Assembly: GCF_002078875.1 (NCBI RefSeq)
Contig: NC_034412.1
Location: forward strand, 33,123,103-33,187,102
Source: Numida meleagris
Lineage: Eukaryota; Chordata; Aves; Galliformes; Numididae
Direction: 5' to 3'
DNA length: 64,000 nt
Made by a program: the position numbers and the translations under genes. Under the pieces are notes generated by a model, which worked only from the letters and a program-made list of their open reading frames with translations, ran no database searches and was not told where the DNA came from. Shown here piece after piece: positions 61,901 to 64,000 of the stretch; positions within the stretch are counted from its first letter, which is position 1; every line of letters begins with the position of its first letter.

Positions 61901-63369
61901 GCTATAACTAGGAAAATAATCAATGTCAAGTACTATTTTTCATCTGTGTAACTTCATTGTACTTCTCTTCCCCTTTCTATAAACCACAGATTGAGCACTG
62001 AAGCAGCAACCTCATCGTCCTCCAAAATGACTTTACGCAGTCTAGTAAAAGAACAAATTTTCAGGGATCGTGTAGTAATAATGCAAATCTCCCTACATTC
62101 TTATAATCAAATAGGACGAAGTCCACCCTCTGTGGTGGAATTTCACTTATCATCCTGTGCCAGTCTCCTGGAAAGGACACTTTATTTATACAGGGAATGA
62201 CATATTGTATCTAATTTGAAAGAAGCACTCAAGCATTCCTCAACTCTGACCATCAGTCTTTCTTGCTATTTACACCTGAAGATCATTGACAGCACAACAG
62301 GAATTTCCAGAATTCAAGAAAATCTGTAATTCTTGCAACTCATGCCTTTATTATTAACTTGTTATTTTCTAGGTGTCGGTGAATTAAAAGATACAGATGC
62401 ATGGCAAACTCCAGAAAAGTTAAAGGTGGCACCTAGAGAAATTAGTCTGGACTTTTGAGCAATTTACCACGCGGAAGTCCAACACTTTTAGCAGATGGAT
62501 TAGACAATATAAAATCTTCTCAGCTGTTTGCACATACGTACAGGTATCAGTAGCTCATTCACTACCTTATTCAGATGGGTGGATGGGGGGGGATGTAAGA
62601 AGGACTAGAACTGAACTTTCCGATACCGTCTTGTACTATCAAGTCAGATCCTTTAGTGGTGTCAAGCAAAATAACTCCCTTGATGGCTACAACATAAAGC
62701 TATTCGGTTCTCATTAAAGTTCCAGATCTGGAACCGCTATCCCTTCCACTTTCTGGCCGTTAGGAGGAGATTCTGACCTTTATCTGAAAGCCATAGATTA
62801 CTTACTTAGACTGAAACTGGAGGAGCGCTGTGTTTAGCATTACCAAGTAGATGTCTGATCTGGATGCTTCTGTAGTTTCTTCTGAAAAGGTAGTGCGGGA
62901 CAAATACCCATGATGATAATCTCCCCCTGTTTTCAAATAGGTTTTTGTTTTGTTTTGTTTTGTTTTTTTGTTGTTGTTTGTTTGTTTTTTTTAAGATTGT
63001 AAACCAGGACTAAGTTTGCTATCCTTTAGTTGGAAAAAGGACTCACGGTAAGTGAAGGATTGTAGAAAAAATTGAAAAATACCTAAGCCGTCAAAGTCCT
63101 CCACCCCACACAGTAAAATTCAGAGGTGGTAAGAATTCTGAAGTAATTTTATGGATGCTTCCTTATGTACGATGAAGTGAACTATTTACATTAGTGTCAT
63201 AATAATATTATATTTCAGTTATAGATGGTGATTGAGTTCAGAATGAAAATCACAACAGATAACTTTTCATAACTCATTCGTGGACTATGGTTCCTAAAAC
63301 TAACATATTTTCAGCGGCTTCAGTAATTAATGTATCCCTTGGTTTGGTTGATTTTACCCTAAAAATTAT
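58961..63369. other. AT-rich non-coding stretch, no gene recognised
   Basis: No gene. Holds an 18 bp tandem duplication (59535-59571, unit aaaatcacacatacaagc), a pyrimidine-rich tract at about 60437-60500, an AAAT simple repeat at 60777-60800 and a GTTTT/GTT-rich stretch at about 62946-62992. Frames at 60284-60619 (+) and 61371-61709 (-) show no domain. Confidence 0.6.
62946..62992. repeat. T-rich (GTTTT)n and (GTT)n tract
   Basis: Repeated TTTTG units, then TTG and TTTG units, then a T run. Simple repeat only. Confidence 0.9.
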
Positions 63370-63605
63370 CCTGGCAATTAAAATTTATTTTAATAAATTT
63401 ATAATTATAATTATTTTTATAATATATAATAATTATAATTAACATTAATAACAACAACAACAATAATATTTATATTATATTTATTATATTATTATATTTT
63501 ATTTATATTATTATTATCTTATATTATTATATTATTGTTTATAATACTATATTAATTATAATAATTATTATAATTAAAATTTATAATAATAATTAAAATT
63601 TATTT
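63370..63605. repeat. Almost pure A/T low-complexity tract
   Basis: About 235 bases of A and T with only a few C and G residues (a short ACAACAACAACAA interruption near 63452). It is built from TTATA, ATTATTAT and AATTATAATTA pieces, and many segments are self-complementary. This sort of DNA unwinds easily; whether it is a matrix-attachment region is unknown. Confidence 0.9.
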
Positions 63606-63836
63606 TGATTGTGTTCTAGAAAATCAGATTTTAAATATTGTTCATATCCTACATAGTAAAGGAGAGTGAAATGAACAGTAAATTACAGCATATAGTCAAC
63701 CGCGATTTAAGCTAATTCTATGACTAAGCCATATATTAAAATACTGTAGTCTAAATTAGTGCCAATTACAACAAATGTTTTGTAGTGTATTATCTTCCTT
63801 ACGTGCAGTTTGCATCTGTAAAGTTTTCTGGAAAAT

Positions 63837-63912
63837 ATCTGTAAACCTCAAGTCAACTAGTATGCTTAAGATGCTGTAAAGATCTGTAAACCTCAAGTCA
63901 ACTAGTATGCTT
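63837..63912. repeat. Tandem duplication, 45 bp period
   Basis: atctgtaaacctcaagtcaa followed by ctagtatgctt is present at 63837-63867 and repeated identically at 63882-63912. Identity over 31 bases suggests a recent duplication. Confidence 0.95.
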
Positions 63913-64000
63913 TAGATTGTGCATCTTCAGAAGACTGAAGTATACTTTGCCTGTAAATTTCAGTTCAACAGCATACAGAGAAAGTCTTCCTCTTACTTGA

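Overview
This is a 64 kb stretch of AT-rich vertebrate DNA, almost certainly from a bird and most likely a galliform such as chicken, quail or turkey. The evidence is its repeat content: many 5'-truncated CR1 LINE copies with the characteristic 3' end made of repeats of ATTCTATG, two short derivatives of a Galluhop-type mariner plus a third 3' end, an alpharetrovirus-like solo LTR, and several older avian LTRs. No intact protein-coding gene, tRNA, rRNA or CRISPR array could be recognised. The open frames present are short (mostly 60-110 codons), show no known domain, or lie inside repeats. The window reads as intergenic or deep intronic sequence.

Layout. Positions 1-820 hold the 3' end of an antisense CR1 followed by a 545 bp Galluhop derivative. 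A 388 bp alpharetrovirus-like solo LTR with a perfect 6 bp target duplication lies at 11691-12078, and an antisense CR1 at about 13160-13595. A second Galluhop derivative with the same internal deletion is at 15285-15822, and the 3' end of a third ends at 17396. A possible small exon with good splice signals lies at 20729-20796. A second solo LTR is at 21362-21790 and an old sense CR1 at 24272-24680. At 29212-30172 a younger LTR sits inside an older one, with a 5 bp target duplication.

The stretch 37060-39230 is the densest mosaic. An ancient antisense LINE of the CR1/L3 kind is split by a complete 522 bp antisense LTR flanked by ATGCT on both sides, and a third probable antisense LTR follows. 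The longest CR1 copy, with part of its reverse transcriptase still readable, is at 47640-48695. Two small CR1 pieces lie head to head at 53959-54333. The last kilobase contains an almost pure A/T tract and a 45 bp tandem duplication.

No system of cooperating genes is visible. The structure worth a second look is the nested insertion history, which can be dated relatively, a few perfect inverted repeats, several low-complexity tracts that may form unusual DNA structures, and the single exon candidate. Everything rests on reading the sequence by eye. Family names for repeats are from memory of consensus features, and boundaries without a target duplication are approximate.
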